NCBI GenBank assembly: GCA_041494285.1
Contig: JBGQAL010000163.1
Coordinates: 1-5,964, forward strand
Length of the DNA: 5,964 nt
Reading direction: 5' to 3'
Source of the DNA: Fen-7 sp041494285
Lineage (GTDB): Archaea > Halobacteriota > Methanosarcinia > Methanotrichales > Methanotrichaceae
This document shows positions 5,121 through 5,964 of the stretch, piece after piece. The notes beneath the pieces are model-generated. The model did not search any database. It was not told where the DNA came from and saw only the letters and a program-made list of their open reading frames with translations. The translations under genes were made by a program, and so were the position numbers. Numbering within the stretch: position 1 is the first letter of the stretch; each line of letters begins with the position of its first letter.

Positions 5121-5361
5121 TGATCTTGAATTCTAAATTGCAGGAAACTACTTTTTCGGCCTTATTCATTTCTTAATCGCAGCCATGCTCTTTGTCCTCT
5201 TTTACAGGAGCATCGTAAGGTTCAGCGTTGGCCCCAAAGGAGTGGAGTTCGAGATGAGCACTGAGCACCGACAGGCTCTGTTTTATCCAAATTCGAGCGC
5301 TGAAAGAAGGAGATCCAAAAAATTTGCCCTCGGGCGAAATCGCGCCAAGGGCAAAATATAG
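5120..5361 (+). pseudogene. Broken membrane-protein gene, left inverted copy
   Basis: The frame 5137-5361 reads YFFGLIHFLIAAMLFVLFYR, one membrane helix, then SIVRFSVGPKGVEFEMSTEH. The right-hand copy on the minus strand (5846-5964) has the same SVGPKGVEFEMSTEHRQA, which fixes the frame. After HRQA this copy lacks 22 bp present in the other, so it loses the proper end and reads on through the terminator hairpin (GRNRAKGKI) to TAG 5359-5361. At the 5' end, ATG 5120 (MILNSKLQ) is out of frame with the helix, so a second shift near 5143 is likely. A TATA box at 5074-5081 fits a former promoter. It was probably a small one-helix protein with a short cytoplasmic tail; function unknown. Confidence 0.6.
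5324..5354. terminator. Bidirectional hairpin terminator, left arm
   Basis: TTGCCCT (5324-5330) pairs with AGGGCAA (5348-5354), with inner GGGCGAAATCGCGCC pairing partly. Read leftward from enolase, the stem is followed by a run of Ts (complement of AAAAAA at 5317-5322). Read rightward, it precedes AT-rich sequence without a T run. It sits between two convergent gene ends. Confidence 0.6.
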
Positions 5362-5377
5362 CGCAAATTAGCTTAGC

Positions 5378-5677
5378 CTAAATCTTAGCGTAGGCCGCAG
5401 CGTCTCCCAGCTCTTCCTGTATCCTCAGGAGCTGGTTGTACTTTGCCGTCCTCTCCGATCGGGCTGGCGCTCCTGTCTTGAGCAGCTCTGTGCCGAGAGC
5501 CACAGAAACGTCAGCAAGGGCCGAGTCCTCCGTCTCCGCCGAGCGGTGGGAAGCCATGACCTTCCAGCCGTTGCGGAATGTCATCTGAGCGGCATCAAAT
5601 GCCTCGGAGACTGAGCCTATCTGGTTGAGCTTGAGCAACAGGGCGTTGGTGGCGCACATCTTGATGCCCTTCTCAAG
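5378..5677 (-). pseudogene. eno: Enolase (phosphopyruvate hydratase) C-terminal fragment, about 100 residues
   Basis: Enolase interconverts 2-phosphoglycerate and phosphoenolpyruvate in glycolysis and gluconeogenesis. The fragment starts LEKGIKMCATNALLLKLNQI and keeps key C-terminal elements: the catalytic lysine of LLLKLNQIG, the substrate-loop motif SHRSAETED, and the active-site lysine of LLKTGAPARSERTAKYNQLL. It ends normally, DAAAYAKI then TAG (5380-5378), before a hairpin terminator. A full enolase is about 430 residues. The first three quarters, including the metal-binding Asp/Glu residues of the barrel, are absent. The frame is cut at about 5677, where the opposite-strand copy begins. 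An internal ATG at 5659 gives a 93-aa ORF that may be annotated as a gene, but it cannot fold as an active enolase. The ORF itself is undamaged, so the truncation is recent or the sequence is an assembly join. Confidence 0.85.
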
Positions 5678-5776
5678 ACCGGAGCACCAGCCCGATCGGA
5701 GAGGACAGCAAAGTACAACCAGCTCCTGAGGATACAGGAACAGCTGGGAGACACTGCTGCTTACGCCAAGATTTAG
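5669..5776 (+). pseudogene. eno: Second enolase C-terminal fragment, opposite strand, 35 residues
   Basis: The plus strand reads LLKTGAPARSERTAKYNQLL, then RIQEQLGDTAAYAKI and TAG at 5774-5776, the last 35 residues of enolase. Compared with the minus-strand fragment there are two amino-acid changes (Glu to Gln and Ala to Thr) while the other changes are silent. Both copies therefore descend from selected genes, and this is not a simple mirror image of the same molecule. It has no start of its own. Its own terminator hairpin follows at 5799. Confidence 0.85.
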
Positions 5777-5798
5777 GTTAAGCGTATAGCGCTATATT

Positions 5799-5827
5799 TT
5801 GCCCTTGGCGATTTCGCCCGAGGGCAA
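5799..5827. terminator. Bidirectional hairpin terminator, right arm
   Basis: TTGCCCT (5799-5805) pairs with AGGGCAA (5821-5827), and inner GGCG (5807-5810) with CGCC (5815-5818), around an ATTT loop. It is followed rightward by a T-rich tract. Leftward lies the perfect 12-bp palindrome TATAGCGCTATA (5785-5796). It separates the enolase end from the convergent minus-strand gene. Confidence 0.6.
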
Positions 5828-5845
5828 TTTGTCTCTCCTTTCTTT

Positions 5846-5964
5846 TCAGCGCTCTACCCTTGATAAAACATCAGCCATTTGAGCTTGGGCAGGTGCCTGT
5901 CGATGCTCAGTGCTCATCTCGAACTCCACTCCTTTGGGGCCAACGCTGAACTTTCCGATGCTCC
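5846..5964 (-). CDS. C-terminal end of an unknown membrane-associated protein (cut by window edge)
   Basis: Minus-strand frame entering from the right edge and ending TGA 5848-5846; 38 codons are visible. It reads SIGKFSVGPKGVEFEMSTEH, then RQAPAQAQMADVLSRVER. It is the homologue of the broken left copy (5120-5361) but has the complete end, without the 22-bp deletion and the read-through. By comparison with that copy, a membrane helix should lie just upstream, beyond the window. It converges on the enolase fragment across the terminator at 5799-5827. Whether the gene is intact upstream cannot be seen. Family unknown. Confidence 0.6.
   Translation of the reverse strand, partial: SIGKFSVGPKGVEFEMSTEHRQAPAQAQMADVLSRVER

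Larger units (their letters stand above)
5207..5964. repeat. Large imperfect inverted duplication (arms 5207-5482 and 5672-5964)
   Basis: The left arm read forward matches the right arm read backward. Block 5207-5276 against 5895-5964 has 3 mismatches in 70. The left copy then lacks 22 bp. The terminator region is similar with small gaps. Block 5378-5482 against 5672-5776 has 8 mismatches in 105 without gaps. The 189 bp at 5483-5671 are single copy. The right arm reaches the window edge, so the duplication may be longer. Each arm carries the same convergent pair: unknown gene, terminator, enolase end. Confidence 0.9.

Noticed and set aside
5378..5659. Complete small enolase-like protein of 93 aa
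   Set aside because: Enolase homology continues upstream of the Met at 5659 to about 5677 and stops at the inversion joint. It is a truncated piece lacking most of the catalytic barrel.
5207..5964. Simple fold-back artefact (one molecule copied onto its own complement)
   Set aside because: The arms differ by 3-8% in ungapped blocks, with mainly silent coding changes plus a 22-bp indel. That needs two separately evolved templates. A chimera of two strains is still possible.

Overview
This window most likely comes from an archaeon, probably a methanogen of the Methanothrix/Methanosarcinales type. That is inference, not a database match. It rests on archaeal TATA elements (for example at 2718-2726, 2943-2948, 4032-4039 and 4291-4298), frequent AGG/AGA arginine codons, an enolase ending close to archaeal/bacterial consensus, and several small Sec-signal proteins of no recognisable family between long non-coding gaps.

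Layout, left to right. (1) At 1-123, on the minus strand, is the start of a one-helix membrane protein cut by the window edge. (2) At 298-963 (minus) is a membrane-anchored or secreted protein of unknown function. (3) The gap 964-1280 holds a striking potential three-way-junction RNA fold at 1106-1164. (4) At 1281-2564 (minus; open to 2690) is a CPA2-type cation:proton antiporter with the Asp-Asp motif. It is the only intact gene with a clear function. Its upstream region carries a TATA box and two palindromes. (5) At 3024-3638 (plus) is a secreted protein whose C-terminal half is a 75-codon repeat present twice, almost identical at DNA level. A tiny possible leader ORF overlaps its start codon by 4 bp. 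(6) From 3639 to 5119 the DNA looks like a gene graveyard: a broken reading frame on the minus strand at 3675-3953, and two decayed copies of one unknown gene at 4057-4222 and 4646-4884. Between those two copies lies one intact small secreted-protein gene (4321-4647) that looks leaderless. (7) A 97-bp element with 21-bp imperfect inverted ends lies at 5024-5120. (8) From 5207 to the window edge there is a large imperfect inverted duplication. Each arm contains the end of an unknown membrane protein gene converging on the end of an enolase gene, with a hairpin terminator between them. The arms meet head to head inside enolase, at a near-palindromic 9-bp sequence.

How the genes work together: there is no evidence for an operon or a joint pathway. 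The antiporter would handle monovalent cation/proton exchange at the membrane. The three secreted or anchored proteins would act at the cell surface, roles unknown. The right third is best read as a rearrangement-prone, decaying accessory segment. The enolase pieces are C-terminal fragments and cannot be working enzymes; a functional enolase, if present, must be elsewhere in the genome.
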